The notes: generated from the letters alone by a model not told the origin. Shown: positions 1 to 8,867, numbered from the stretch's first letter. The stretch is DNA of 64,000 nt from Paenibacillus sp. RC67 (GCF_030020805.1 NZ_CP125098.1:3991501-4055500), one strand, 5' to 3'. Numbers and translations are program-made.

Positions 1-604
1 CCTTGCTGCCTTGCAGCAAATCTTCTGCCGTCAGGCTCTTGTATTTGTCTTTCTTAGAGAAGTAGCTTACGATGCCTGCCGATGGTACTTTAAATCCGGA
101 TGTGGAGGAGTTAGAAACAAAGGAGAACTTTTTGCCGGCAATATTATCGATGGCAAAGCCATTTCCGCTTTTATACGAATCCTCTTCCCCTTTTCTTACA
201 TTCAGCCAGCTGAAGTATACGGCATCATCCAGCGTACCGGACTCACCGCTTGCTACGACCAGGGGCTGTACTTTTTTGTTTTTCGCATTGGCTTCTACAT
301 AACCTTGAGGTCCCATGAAGGCGAGATCGGCACTTCCGTTAGCAATGGCTTCAATCGCAATAATATAGTCGGTCGTTGTCTTGTGCTCGACCTTTTTTCC
401 AGTTGCGGTTTCAATGACTTTTCCCAGTTCATCGCGAGCGTTTTTCAAATCTGCACCTGATTCATTAGGATACCAAGCAATGGTAATCGTATCCTTGGTT
501 TTAACAGCTGCTGAAGCGTTCTTTGCATCTCCAGCTTTGGAACCGCAGCCTGCTGCTACAGCTGCCAGAGATAACGAAATGATGAGAGTCAAAATCTTTT
601 TCAC
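1..604 (-). CDS. phnD: Phosphonate ABC transporter substrate-binding lipoprotein PhnD (3' end beyond window)
   Basis: Binds phosphonate outside the membrane and delivers it to the PhnC/PhnE importer, feeding the C-P lyase genes upstream. The reading frame starts at a GTG (604) and is open to the window edge, so the C-terminus is missing. The start is fixed by a GGGAGGAG ribosome site (612-619) 7 nt upstream. The N-terminus is a lipoprotein signal: KK, a hydrophobic stretch, then a lipobox ending AAGC with Cys at about residue 20. The mature part has the PhnD-type features ITIAWYPNESG, FMGPQGY and SSTSGFKVPS. It lies 85 bp after phnL, a gap that holds a possible promoter with a Pho-box-like repeat. 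phnC and phnE are expected just beyond the left edge. Confidence 0.9.
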   Translation of the reverse strand, partial: MKKILTLIISLSLAAVAAGCGSKAGDAKNASAAVKTKDTITIAWYPNESGADLKNARDELGKVIETATGKKVEHKTTTDYIIAIEAIANGSADLAFMGPQGYVEANAKNKKVQPLVVASGESGTLDDAVYFSWLNVRKGEEDSYKSGNGFAIDNIAGKKFSFVSNSSTSGFKVPSAGIVSYFSKKDKYKSLTAEDLLQGSK

Positions 605-666
605 TTTTAAACTCCTCCCGATGACACCATGGTTTTATTTGGTCAAGTCCATTGTAACTAGGAATT

Positions 667-704
667 ATTATCTGAATGTTTTGACAATTTTAAGTTGTTG
701 TAAG
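667..704 (-). promoter_or_regulatory. Candidate phnD promoter with Pho-box-like repeat
   Basis: On the minus strand, CTTACA (699-704), 5 nt and TTAAAA (688-693) form a direct repeat with the 11-bp period of PhoP boxes; 10 of 12 positions fit TT[ACT]A[CT]A. A GATAAT -10-like hexamer lies at 667-672. The repeat overlaps the 3' end of phnL. It could give phnD its own phosphate-starvation promoter. Read by eye, untested. Confidence 0.4.
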
Positions 705-1418
705 CTTTTCCTTTTTTTCGGTTGCGAGTATGCTTCCGTTCTGAATGCGATACTCGCGGTTACATAAGTCATGCATAAACTCCAAGTCGTGAAAAATACC
801 GAGCATCGTAGCGCCTTCCTTCATAAGCTGCTCAATCAGCACCTTGACCTTGAGCTTGGAGCCATGATCCAGGCTCGCCGTAGGCTCATCCAGCAGAAGC
901 AAACGCGGACGTTTGACCATCGCTCTAGCGATATTTAAACGCAGCTTTTCTCCTCCGGAGAAAGTAGCCGGGTAACTGTCCCACAAGCTGCGGTCCAGTT
1001 CAAAATGCTCCAGCATTTTGATCGTTTCAGCTTCTGCATATTCTGCGTCATGCCCCATTTCAACAATGGCATTGCGAACCAGCTCTCGGGCTGTTGTGCG
1101 CGGCATCACATTCAGAAACTGGGATACATAGCCGATCTCATGCTTGCGAAGCTCAATGATCGTCTGCTCAGTTGCGGCAGCCAGATCAATGCGGCCAAAT
1201 CTTTCCGAGTTGTACCAAATGTTTCCCGTGCGTGGAAGATAGGTACGATAGATGCATCTCAATACGGTCGACTTGCCGCTGCCGCTCTTCCCGGTGATAC
1301 CAACAAACTCCCCTTCCTGCAGATGAAGGCTTACATTCTCAACCGCTGGAATATGTTTGTCCAGATTGTGCAGTGTAAATGACTTGGATAATTGCTCAAT
1401 CGACAGCAGGTTCTCCAT
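690..1418 (-). CDS. phnL: C-P lyase subunit PhnL (ABC-type ATPase)
   Basis: PhnL works with PhnG, PhnH and PhnI to make ribose 1-phosphonate 5-triphosphate from ATP and phosphonate. It is built like an ABC ATPase but is not a transporter subunit. The 242-residue protein has Walker A (GKSGSGKST, about 42-50), an FSGGEKLRLNIARAM signature (about 154-168) and Walker B LLLLDEPTASLD followed by an H-loop His (FHDLEFM). The phosphonate-lyase PhnL hallmarks are the N-terminal SIEQLSKSFTLH and the FVGITGKSGSGKS region. The start has an AGGAGGTGATAGCAC leader. It lies 16 bp after phnM in the same operon. Confidence 0.93.
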   Translation of the reverse strand: MENLLSIEQLSKSFTLHNLDKHIPAVENVSLHLQEGEFVGITGKSGSGKSTVLRCIYRTYLPRTGNIWYNSERFGRIDLAAATEQTIIELRKHEIGYVSQFLNVMPRTTARELVRNAIVEMGHDAEYAEAETIKMLEHFELDRSLWDSYPATFSGGEKLRLNIARAMVKRPRLLLLDEPTASLDHGSKLKVKVLIEQLMKEGATMLGIFHDLEFMHDLCNREYRIQNGSILATEKKEKLTTT

Positions 1419-1434
1419 GTGCTATCACCTCCTG

Positions 1435-2616
1435 TTAGATTCTATAGTTGGTTTGTTGAATCAGCTTGCCATCTACCATGACGGTGGTGACAACAGGAAA
1501 ATCATCCGGCTCCAGCCTCTCAATAATCAACAGATCCGCTTTCTTGCCTTCCCTTACCGAGCCATATTCCGCATCTATGTTGACCGCTTTGGCAGGATGC
1601 AGCGTAACGAGCTTGAACATCTCCACCAAATGGTTCTCATCTGAACCTGCCAGCTGGAATACCGCATGCAGCATCGCTGCCGGATAGTAATCGCTGCACA
1701 AAATATCGATGCATCCATCCTGGATAGCTTCGGCTGCACATAGGTTGCCGCTATGCGAACCGCCCAGAATGACGTTAGGCGCGCCCGCTACGGTGAACAA
1801 GCCCTTTTCTTTCGCTCTTCGTGCAATGTCCAGCGTGATCGGGAACTCACTTATGGCCGTACCGAAGCTTTGAACCAGGTCCAACTTTTCAAAGGAATCA
1901 TCGTCATGCGAAGCGATAGCGATGTTCCTCGCTCTTGCCATTTCGGCAATATCCCGAATGGCCTCTTCGGTCATTTTTTCTTTGGTCTGGTGATTGGCAA
2001 TCAGCACAGCTATATTATCATCGGTCAGATGGTCGTAACCACGTACCGTTTTTTTATACACTTCCAAATCTCTATATTGGCCTTGACCCGGAGTATGGTC
2101 CATGAACGAAACCAAGTGAACCTTCTCTTCTTCGATATAGCTCTTCAGGTTATCGATTTGATCCAGATTATCGATTTCGAATCTAGCGTGAAACCGATGG
2201 CGAATTAAATGCTTGCTGTTGTGCGTCTGGTCAATCAGATCGATCAGCTTGCGTACATTTTCCGGTTCACGAATAGGACGGTATTTGTAATCGGCAGATT
2301 TAAATATGGATAGAGAATGATACATCGTTGTAATCCCGTGTGTAATAAGCTCCTTCTCCGTCTCACGAAGGCCTAGTCGAAAGTCGATTAGGGAAGTTGG
2401 TCTAGGCGCTGTCATATGCTCGATGTAATCGGAATGGATGTCGATCATCCCTGGAGTTACATAGCCGCCATGCGCATCAATCACTTCCGTGCCTTCTGGT
2501 AGAACCATCTCTCCACGGTGGGCAATCTGAGCAATCCGGTCCTCTTCAATCAATAGATCATAACCTTCCAATAGCTCTTCTTCCGTAACGATGATACCGT
2601 TCGTTATAAGATACAT
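1435..2616 (-). CDS. phnM: Alpha-D-ribose 1-methylphosphonate 5-triphosphate diphosphatase PhnM
   Basis: PhnM is an amidohydrolase-superfamily enzyme that removes pyrophosphate from ribose 1-phosphonate 5-triphosphate, giving the 5-phosphate that PhnJ cleaves. The 393-residue protein matches the family length. It carries the metal-site motif DIHSDYIEH near residue 60, a conserved HFHARFE segment, SFMDHTPGQGQY, and the late SHDDD and CSDYYPAAML motifs. The start is preceded by AGGAGGGG at good spacing. It sits between phnK and phnL. The order K-M-L, rather than the enterobacterial K-L-M, is a local rearrangement within the operon. Confidence 0.93.
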   Translation of the reverse strand: MYLITNGIIVTEEELLEGYDLLIEEDRIAQIAHRGEMVLPEGTEVIDAHGGYVTPGMIDIHSDYIEHMTAPRPTSLIDFRLGLRETEKELITHGITTMYHSLSIFKSADYKYRPIREPENVRKLIDLIDQTHNSKHLIRHRFHARFEIDNLDQIDNLKSYIEEEKVHLVSFMDHTPGQGQYRDLEVYKKTVRGYDHLTDDNIAVLIANHQTKEKMTEEAIRDIAEMARARNIAIASHDDDSFEKLDLVQSFGTAISEFPITLDIARRAKEKGLFTVAGAPNVILGGSHSGNLCAAEAIQDGCIDILCSDYYPAAMLHAVFQLAGSDENHLVEMFKLVTLHPAKAVNIDAEYGSVREGKKADLLIIERLEPDDFPVVTTVMVDGKLIQQTNYRI

Positions 2617-2641
2617 CTAAACCCCTCCTGTCATGGATTCG

Positions 2642-3487
2642 TTATAGCAAGGAATGAACCAGCTGCTGTGTATACGCATGCTGCGGATCTTCAAGAATTT
2701 GGTCGGTCAAGCCCTGTTCGACTACACGGCCGTCCAGCATCACCATAGTACGGTCAGCCAGCATTCGGATGACTCCAAGATCATGCGATACGAGCAGCAT
2801 GCTGATCTTCAGCTCTCTCTGCAAATGCTTGATTAAATCCAGAACATTCGCTTGGACGGATAAATCAAGCCCTGTCGTTACTTCATCCAATAATAAAATC
2901 GGAGGATTGTTGGACAGAGCTTTGGCGATTTGCACCCGCTGCTGCATCCCGCCAGAGAAGTTCTTCGGCGCTTCTTTCATCCTGTAGACCGGAATATGAA
3001 CCCGCTCCAGCAGCTCGCTTCCTCTCGACTCCATGGCCGCTACATGGCGGTTTCCAGCCGCAATCATCTTCTCCGCAATGTTGCCGATGGACGAAAAGTT
3101 CATTCTTAGGCCAAATACCGGATTTTGATATACTTTGCCCATCAGATGATTTCGGATATATTTTTTTTGCTGGGAGGATTCCTGGAAAAGATTGCTCTCT
3201 CCATGCTTATAGGGCTGAAGATGGGCTTCGCCATTAGTCACTTCCTGATCAAAGTAAAGGCATTGCATCAAGGTCGACTTGCCGCTGCCGCTCTCTCCTA
3301 CGATTCCTAGAACCTCACCTGGGTAAAGGTCGAACGAAATATCCTGACAGGAATAGACAGTACCGCAAGCACGGCAGTAGTTTTTCTCAAGATGACGGTG
3401 CTCTGGATTGGTGCAATGCACACAGCCTGCGCCAAATTGCTTATTCAAATGGTTGACTCTCATAATAGGAACTTCTTGTGGACTCAT
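2642..3487 (-). CDS. phnK: C-P lyase accessory ATPase PhnK with N-terminal zinc-ribbon-like insert
   Basis: PhnK is an ABC-type ATPase that docks on the PhnGHIJ core and is needed for C-P bond cleavage in vivo. The protein has 281 residues. Walker A is VGESGSGKST (about 64-73), the signature is FSGGMQQRVQIAKALS and Walker B is PILLLDEVTTGLD. Between the first beta strand and Walker A there is a Cys-rich insert, C22-x2-C25 and C38-x2-C41 with C47 after it, that looks like a zinc ribbon. I recall the enterobacterial PhnK as shorter, without this insert. The start is supported by AGAGGTGAT upstream. Its gene lies 16 bp after phnJ. Confidence 0.92.
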   Translation of the reverse strand: MSPQEVPIMRVNHLNKQFGAGCVHCTNPEHRHLEKNYCRACGTVYSCQDISFDLYPGEVLGIVGESGSGKSTLMQCLYFDQEVTNGEAHLQPYKHGESNLFQESSQQKKYIRNHLMGKVYQNPVFGLRMNFSSIGNIAEKMIAAGNRHVAAMESRGSELLERVHIPVYRMKEAPKNFSGGMQQRVQIAKALSNNPPILLLDEVTTGLDLSVQANVLDLIKHLQRELKISMLLVSHDLGVIRMLADRTMVMLDGRVVEQGLTDQILEDPQHAYTQQLVHSLL

Positions 3488-3503
3488 CAGATATCACCTC
3501 TTC

Positions 3504-4346
3504 TCAGACAGACTGCTGGTTCATACGGTCCAAGCAATAGCTTGTATCATTGCATTGGTAATAGGTTTCTTCTGTTTCCTGGTTGTACAGCTCATCCATA
3601 AACACATCTTGCGCCCCGCATTGCTTGCAGCTTTGGCCTGGAAAAGATTCCGGTTCAAAGGGAACATCGTCAAAAGCCAAGGAAACCACTTGGGTATAAG
3701 GAGGAACCGCATAAATCTTTTTCTCCCGCCCTGCGCCCAGCAGAATTAATGCTTCCGAATAGTTCATTTTGGGATTATCGAATTTAGGGATCGGGCTTGG
3801 AGCCATCACATAGCGGTCATGCACCATGACCGGATGGTCTGCGCCCGTAGACACGCTGCGGTATTTCATAATTTGCTCGAACAGCATGAGCCAAGCTCCG
3901 CTGTAATCTTTTTCCCCGTGAAGACGTTTCGTTTCCAATTCGCTGGCCTCATACATCCGCAGCGGTTCCGGCATCGGAACCTGCAGGACAAGGATTTGCT
4001 CGGGCTTGAGCGGGATTTCGGGAATCCGGTGTCTGGATTGGATCAGAGTAGCTAGCTCCGTCGCTTCTACAGTCGGAACCCCTGTCGTTTTATCAATCAG
4101 CTTCTTAATGCTGACCGCATTTACTGACTCATCCGAGCCTTGGTCAATTACCTTTAGCACATCATTTTGACCGATTAATGAAAGGGTAAGCTGGAGCCCG
4201 CCGGTACCCCAACCGCGTCCGATAGGCAGTTCGCGCGAGGCGAATGGGACCTGATACCCCGGAATAGCGATAGCCTTCAGCGTAGCGCGTCGAATCTCCC
4301 GTTTGGAGCCTTCATCCAAAAAGGCAAAGTTGTATTGCGTTCGCAT
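3504..4346 (-). CDS. phnJ: Carbon-phosphorus lyase PhnJ (radical SAM catalytic subunit)
   Basis: PhnJ uses a 4Fe-4S cluster and S-adenosylmethionine to cleave the C-P bond of ribose 1-phosphonate 5-phosphate, releasing the alkane and a ribose 1,2-cyclic phosphate. The 280-residue protein has the family Cys pattern CX2CX21CX5C at C240, C243, C265 and C271, which supplies the cluster ligands and the thiyl-radical cysteine. The IPGYQVP motif with Gly30 corresponds to the glycyl-radical Gly32 of the E. coli enzyme, and GWGTGG follows. All key residues are present, so it should be active. It lies 5 bp after phnI with an AGGAGGTG site at its start. Confidence 0.96.
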   Translation of the reverse strand: MRTQYNFAFLDEGSKREIRRATLKAIAIPGYQVPFASRELPIGRGWGTGGLQLTLSLIGQNDVLKVIDQGSDESVNAVSIKKLIDKTTGVPTVEATELATLIQSRHRIPEIPLKPEQILVLQVPMPEPLRMYEASELETKRLHGEKDYSGAWLMLFEQIMKYRSVSTGADHPVMVHDRYVMAPSPIPKFDNPKMNYSEALILLGAGREKKIYAVPPYTQVVSLAFDDVPFEPESFPGQSCKQCGAQDVFMDELYNQETEETYYQCNDTSYCLDRMNQQSV

Positions 4347-4351
4347 ATCCT

Positions 4352-5485
4352 CTACACCTCCTGGCTTGCGCCGGCTGTTGTTTTTCTCGTCTTGCGAACA
4401 TCGTTCAGCTTCGACTGGAATGTCACATAGTGCGGCATTTTCAAGTGGGAAATGAAACCTGTCGACTCCACGGAATCAATATGAAATAGAACGAATTCCT
4501 CATTCTGGGTAGGTACGGACTTATCGCCCCGCTCCAAGCTCTTATCCAGAATGCTCATCGCGATCGCTTTCGTTTCATTTTGTCCGTAGCACAGCCCGTA
4601 TCCAAATTCCAGCTGAAGCTCCTTCCTGCCGTTCTCCTTCTCCACAGTTGCAGGAACCAGCATTTCAACCTCCGTCACCTTGATATCACCGATAAAATAA
4701 GCATCGTCGTCATCTTTCGTAGAGGCTAACGGACTATCTACATATACTGGAATTTCGCCTACTCTCAGCTCTCCTACCGTCGGATGGACCATTCCGTATC
4801 CACGGATGACAGCATAAGCGAGTGAAGTAACCGCTCCGGTCTGCCCTCTTGTTAAAATTTGCAGCTTCTCGCTCCGGCTCGCCGGAAACGTAAGACTGGT
4901 CCGCGTTACATCGTCGGGTTCAGTTGGATTATCCACACATTCGGCGATAAGTCCTTCTTTTCTTAAATAATCCAGTACTTTAGGAAAACGGCCGTCCTGA
5001 AGCGAGCGAGTATGCTCTTCAGTTGCGATTTCATCCGGCTGAAGATAGCTTTGCAGCCATTCCGCAACCGTTTCTTCGTTTTCTTCTACAAGATCAAAAT
5101 CCAGAAGCCGATGGGAGTAATCCATGGAGGCGCCGAGTACTTGGCCGCCCGGGATATCCTTGAATGATGCCGATATTCGTCTTTCCACCCGCATTTCATC
5201 GGATTGAACGGTTCTTGAGTAATGCTTACGGGGTAATGTTGAACGGTAGGCTCTCAGCAGAAAGACCGCTTCCTCCGGGTTCCCTTCCGCTTGTTTAATG
5301 GCTAATGCCGCAAGCTGTTCGTTATACAGGCTGCTTTCGGACATGACTTGATCGACAAGTCCGCGCATCCCGGCTTCCACAGCTGTGACATCGAGCACCT
5401 TCCCCTGCCGCAAACGCTCGTACTGTATTCTTTTCAATGATTCTTCAATAGCCCGTGTTCCGCCTTTGACCGCTACATATCCCAT
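4352..5485 (-). CDS. phnI: C-P lyase core subunit PhnI
   Basis: PhnI, with PhnG, PhnH and PhnL, displaces adenine from ATP with phosphonate; PhnI alone has nucleosidase activity in E. coli. The 377-residue protein begins GYVAVKGGTRAIEESL, a typical PhnI start, and has GQVLGASMDYSHRLLDF and the ILTRGQTGAVTSLAYAVIRGYG block near residue 210. It lies 2 bp from phnH and 5 bp from phnJ, as expected for subunits of one complex. The start is preceded by GGAGGAGGG. Confidence 0.95.
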   Translation of the reverse strand: MGYVAVKGGTRAIEESLKRIQYERLRQGKVLDVTAVEAGMRGLVDQVMSESSLYNEQLAALAIKQAEGNPEEAVFLLRAYRSTLPRKHYSRTVQSDEMRVERRISASFKDIPGGQVLGASMDYSHRLLDFDLVEENEETVAEWLQSYLQPDEIATEEHTRSLQDGRFPKVLDYLRKEGLIAECVDNPTEPDDVTRTSLTFPASRSEKLQILTRGQTGAVTSLAYAVIRGYGMVHPTVGELRVGEIPVYVDSPLASTKDDDDAYFIGDIKVTEVEMLVPATVEKENGRKELQLEFGYGLCYGQNETKAIAMSILDKSLERGDKSVPTQNEEFVLFHIDSVESTGFISHLKMPHYVTFQSKLNDVRKTRKTTAGASQEV

Positions 5486-5487
5486 CG

Positions 5488-6081
5488 TTATCCCTCCTCC
5501 TTAACAACCTGCGTCGTTCTGGGTAATGCAAGAAGGCGATGGGACTTGTCTGTGAAGATCAAATCCAGCCCTAACGGGAACTCGTCGTTTCGTTCAGCCC
5601 GAGCCTCAATCCAACTCTCGCTTGAGCTTATTTCCGCTTGAGCAGTGGCTTGAATACCAGGCCCAGTCAAACGAAGCTTTGTTCCGCTAGATACGCTTTC
5701 CGATTCAATAATGAGCGTCGCGGAATGATGCGGGTCCTTTAATTCTCCGATTTTGGCTGTTTCTAATGCATGGACCAGTTCACCGGATGCGGCGTCACTC
5801 ATAACAAAAATGTAATCCGCCTCATGTAAGACAGTCTCCTTCGCATAAGTCAACTGACTTAGCAAATGGGCCGTCTGCCCTTTCCGTTCTGACACCACGG
5901 CAAACGCAACCTCGGTATCAAGCAGCATTTGGGCTACAAGTAAGGTCGCTGGCAGGCATCCTTGATTGGAATCCAGCTTATCGGCTTCTTTGACAAGGTC
6001 TGCAATCTTTCCTGGCCTCGACATGGAGTCGATCAGTTTTCTATATGCCGTTTGTATGTCATGTACCCTATCCAGCTTCAT
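5488..6081 (-). CDS. phnH: C-P lyase core subunit PhnH
   Basis: PhnH is a structural subunit of the PhnGHIJ complex. I start it at the ATG at 6081 because AAAGGAGGGT (GGAGG at 6089-6093) lies 7 nt upstream; the upstream in-frame TTG at 6099 has no such site. This gives 197 residues beginning MKLDRVHDIQTAYRKLIDSMSRPGK, where the QxxYRxLLxAMSRPG pattern is the PhnH hallmark. The C-terminal PLGLDLIFTD segment is also conserved. The ribosome site overlaps the end of phnG, so translation of the two is probably coupled. Confidence 0.93.
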   Translation of the reverse strand: MKLDRVHDIQTAYRKLIDSMSRPGKIADLVKEADKLDSNQGCLPATLLVAQMLLDTEVAFAVVSERKGQTAHLLSQLTYAKETVLHEADYIFVMSDAASGELVHALETAKIGELKDPHHSATLIIESESVSSGTKLRLTGPGIQATAQAEISSSESWIEARAERNDEFPLGLDLIFTDKSHRLLALPRTTQVVKEEG

Positions 6082-6095
6082 GGAATACCCTCCTT

Positions 6096-6521
6096 TCAAT
6101 CTGTGTCCATCGTCTCAAAGTCAACCTTGGTTTGTAGTACCTTCGCCTGCAATGCATGACGTTCTGCTGCAATTCGTTCGCTTTCCGACTGCAAAACCGT
6201 GGTCCAGGCTGCTGTTTCCTTCAGCTGTGCTGCATAAGCAGCATCAATGACCGCGAGGTTATAGGCCTTCTCCGGCTCATCGCCTTTGACAATGCCAACT
6301 CCAACTGCACCGCCAATCCCGACTTTGCATTCCGTTACCAGCACTTCTCCCAAATAGAACAAGCTTTTCTGAGCGGTTTCTCTTACCTTGACCATCACCA
6401 AACCGTGGTTGGGCTCTTCGATCAAATCAATCGGGTAACGGCCTTGAATATCATTAGCCAGTGCCTCTGCGAGATGAGGCGAACCGTTAATTAACGTCTC
6501 CGTTCTTTGTCTACGTTTCAT
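6096..6521 (-). CDS. phnG: C-P lyase core subunit PhnG
   Basis: PhnG is the smallest subunit of the C-P lyase core and takes part with PhnH, PhnI and PhnL in making ribose 1-phosphonate 5-triphosphate. The 141-residue protein has the family features EEPNHGLVMVKVRETAQKSLFYLGEVLVTE and VGIGGAVGVGIVKGDEPEKAYNLAVIDAA. It is the first gene of the catalytic block and follows a 101-bp gap after the phnF-like gene, which holds a good Pho-box repeat. An AAAGGAGG site precedes the ATG. Confidence 0.94.
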   Translation of the reverse strand: MKRRQRTETLINGSPHLAEALANDIQGRYPIDLIEEPNHGLVMVKVRETAQKSLFYLGEVLVTECKVGIGGAVGVGIVKGDEPEKAYNLAVIDAAYAAQLKETAAWTTVLQSESERIAAERHALQAKVLQTKVDFETMDTD

Positions 6522-6584
6522 ATCCTTGTGCCTCCTTTCGCTTGAGAGAGCTTGAACTTCCCCTCACAATCCACTCTATCTTGT

Positions 6585-6616
6585 TGCCAGGCTGGCAGCT
6601 GTTAAGTTTGTGTAAA
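6585..6616 (-). promoter_or_regulatory. Pho box and palindrome upstream of phnG
   Basis: On the minus strand TTTACA (6611-6616), 5 nt and TTAACA (6600-6605) form a direct repeat with an 11-bp period; both hexamers fit TT[ACT]A[CT]A at every position. An ATAACA lies one slightly shorter period further upstream. Just downstream is a perfect 13-bp palindrome TGCCAGGCTGGCA (6585-6597) that could be an operator between the box and the -10 region. The layout suggests PhoP activation of phnG onward. By-eye call. Confidence 0.55.
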
Positions 6617-6622
6617 TCTCTG

Positions 6623-7324
6623 TTATATCACGTAGGTGAACAAGTCACCCCGGTACATGATTTTGGAGTACTCCAAAGTTCGGCCCGATTCACCGTCAAA
6701 ACATTGGGCTTCGAGCACCAGCAAAGGAATCAGACTAGAGCAGGCCAAGAGCTCTCGCTCAAACTTGGTTGGATACGTTAGGCGGAGAATCGTCTCGCTG
6801 GACTGGTATTGATGGAACCCTTGACTTCGGTAATATTGGAACATCGAAGTAATCTCATGGCCGGTGTTCGCGATATCCGGAAACAGGGACTCTGCGACGT
6901 AGGAAATATGCAGTGCTATCGGTCTTCCATCGATGATTCGAAGACGGCCGATTTTGTATACACGCACCTCTTCATCCGCTCCGAGTGATTCGTAAATTTT
7001 GCTGTTATATTCAATGGGCTCGCAGAAAATATTTTTCGACTGGTAATCATAACCAAGCTCGGTTATTTTCTGACTAAAGCTCTTATTCGCAGATAGCGCT
7101 AGCGGAATCCGCAGGTTCCGGTCTTGTACGAAGCTGCCTTTTCCCTGTTTGGAGTAAATGTAACCCAGCTCTTGGAGCCGTTCATAGGCTTTGCGTGCGG
7201 TCATACGGGGAACCTTAAACCGGTCGGCAAGCTCATTCTCCGACGGCAGCTTATCGTCCGGCTCATATTTACCGGATTGGATGGACGCAATCAGATGATC
7301 CATAATATCCATTTCTTCTGACAT
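6623..7324 (-). CDS. phnF: GntR/HutC-family repressor, PhnF-like
   Basis: Probable transcriptional repressor of the phosphonate genes. The start at 7324 has GGAGGTG 7 nt upstream; the upstream TTG (7339) lies inside that site and is unlikely. The 233-residue protein has an N-terminal winged helix (PSENELADRFKVPRMTARKAYERLQELGYIYSKQGKGSFV, about 27-66) and a C-terminal UTRA ligand domain ending EYSKIMYRGDLFTYVI. PhnF regulators of this subfamily occur in C-P lyase operons. A candidate operator is the inverted repeat 8951-8968 over the -35 of the cluster's first promoter. The ligand is unknown. Confidence 0.85.
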   Translation of the reverse strand: MSEEMDIMDHLIASIQSGKYEPDDKLPSENELADRFKVPRMTARKAYERLQELGYIYSKQGKGSFVQDRNLRIPLALSANKSFSQKITELGYDYQSKNIFCEPIEYNSKIYESLGADEEVRVYKIGRLRIIDGRPIALHISYVAESLFPDIANTGHEITSMFQYYRSQGFHQYQSSETILRLTYPTKFERELLACSSLIPLLVLEAQCFDGESGRTLEYSKIMYRGDLFTYVI

Positions 7325-7345
7325 AACGGACACCTCCAAGTGGTT

Positions 7346-7978
7346 TCAGCCGTATTTTTTAACAAAGCCGGCAACATCGTTCAGCTCAAAGAATCGCTCT
7401 TCCAACAAATCTCGCGGCCAGTCCCACCAAGCTATTTGCAGCAGGGCATCAATAATATCTTGAGAGAAACGCTTTTTGATCGGTCTTGCCGGTACTCCGA
7501 CTACAATCGTATAAGGCTCTATATCCTTGGTCACAATAGCGCCTGAACCAACCACCGCTCCGGTACCAATGTGAACTCCTTTCATTACAATCGCGCCATG
7601 TCCGATCCACACATCATGACCGATAGTAACGCGGTTGCCTTTGCGCCATTCAAAAATATCCGCATCATCCGTAGCAGCGAACCCGAAGGCAACACACCGG
7701 TATGTCATATGATGCTGCGTCACCCTATCCATTGGATGGTCGACCGGATTAATGCAGACATGGGACGCGATGGATGTGAATTTACCCACCTCGGCATAAT
7801 TGATCGTGACGTCATCCATCGTATAGGTATAAGCACCGATACGGGAATCGATCAGATTATTGTTGGGACCAATCGAGGTCCATTCGTCAGCGTAGCTGTT
7901 GAGAATATGGCTGCTTGCATGAACGGCAGGCTCATAAGATAACGGCATACTGGAATGAGTTTGATGGATATGTTTCAT
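7346..7978 (-). CDS. Hexapeptide-repeat acyltransferase of phosphonate clusters
   Basis: A left-handed beta-helix acetyltransferase of the group repeatedly found in phosphonate operons. The 210-residue protein has hexapeptide turns ([53 protein letters not shown], about 125-180) like the chloramphenicol/streptogramin acetyltransferases, and the likely catalytic His lies in the NPVDHPMDR region. It probably acetylates an aminophosphonate or an intermediate, a role analogous to but unrelated in fold to PhnO; the substrate is inferred. AGGAGATG precedes the ATG. It lies between the PHP-domain gene and phnF in one run of co-directional genes. Confidence 0.8.
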   Translation of the reverse strand: MKHIHQTHSSMPLSYEPAVHASSHILNSYADEWTSIGPNNNLIDSRIGAYTYTMDDVTINYAEVGKFTSIASHVCINPVDHPMDRVTQHHMTYRCVAFGFAATDDADIFEWRKGNRVTIGHDVWIGHGAIVMKGVHIGTGAVVGSGAIVTKDIEPYTIVVGVPARPIKKRFSQDIIDALLQIAWWDWPRDLLEERFFELNDVAGFVKKYG

Positions 7979-8006
7979 CTGATCATCTCCTAGGATAGTA
8001 AGTGGT

Positions 8007-8867
8007 CTACGAACGCAGTAAAGCTTCCTTCCGTTCTCTAAGCTCCTTTACTACAGCTAATCCGGGGCTTTTGCTGCCCAGGGTTACTTCTTTCTCCCCA
8101 TAATAGCCATGAAAATCCGAGCCTCCGGTCATCACTAGACCGAGCTCCTGAGCATACTCGATCGCTCTCCGTTCATCTTCATCGCTGTGCAGCGGATGCC
8201 ATACTTCAATTCCTTGCAGACCAGCCTCTACCAGCTCCTCCACAGCCTCAAAGTTGCGGTATTGACCGGGATGTGCCAACACAGGGACGCCTCCTGCCTG
8301 TAAAATAACCCGGACAGCTTCACACATATCGACGTATTCCGTCGGGATATAGGCAATGCCTGGCTGCTCGCTATTCTGACCGCGGGAGAACAGCTTTTTA
8401 TATAAATCGCCATAAATCGTCGTCGTGTAACCATGATTGATCAGCGCATGCATAATATGCTGCTTATAGACCCCAGTACCGCCTTCAGCATATTTCAACA
8501 CTTCCTCCCATGTAATGGAGTAGCCTGCTTCAATCAGCCGTTCTACAGCGGTATGGCACCCTTCGTGCCTCTTTTTGAGCAGCGGGCTGCATAATGTCTC
8601 AATAGCTTCGTTACCAGGCTCGATAAAGTACCCTAGAAGATGAACTCTACGTCCTCTTTGAAAGTCATATCCCGAAATCTCAATGCCGGGAATAATCTCA
8701 ATGCCTTGATTTTGGCCGTTATCTATCATTTGGTGTAACTCGCATGTGGTGTCATGATTCGTAATAGCCAGATGCGTGACTCCTTCCCTGCGAGCAAGCT
8801 CTAAAATCTCATCAAAATGGAAGGAACCGTCGGATATTCTGGTATGGCAGTGCAATTCTGCTTTCAT
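8007..8867 (-). CDS. PHP-domain phosphodiesterase, probable phosphoribosyl cyclic phosphate hydrolase
   Basis: PHP-superfamily metal phosphoesterase. I start it at 8867, where AAGGAGG lies 7 nt upstream, giving 286 residues beginning [16 protein letters not shown]. Metal-binding motifs are [30 protein letters not shown] and GSDFHG. A PHP enzyme in a phosphonate operon of Eggerthella lenta (called PhnPP) hydrolyses 5-phosphoribosyl 1,2-cyclic phosphate, the product of PhnJ. No phnP-type gene is visible here, so this protein probably fills that step; that is inference from context. It is the first gene of the cluster. Confidence 0.82.
   Translation of the reverse strand: MKAELHCHTRISDGSFHFDEILELARREGVTHLAITNHDTTCELHQMIDNGQNQGIEIIPGIEISGYDFQRGRRVHLLGYFIEPGNEAIETLCSPLLKKRHEGCHTAVERLIEAGYSITWEEVLKYAEGGTGVYKQHIMHALINHGYTTTIYGDLYKKLFSRGQNSEQPGIAYIPTEYVDMCEAVRVILQAGGVPVLAHPGQYRNFEAVEELVEAGLQGIEVWHPLHSDEDERRAIEYAQELGLVMTGGSDFHGYYGEKEVTLGSKSPGLAVVKELRERKEALLRS

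Noticed and set aside
11..460. 149-codon plus-strand frame at the left edge
   Set aside because: It lies antisense to phnD, whose minus-strand frame has the lipoprotein signal, ribosome site and conserved PhnD motifs.
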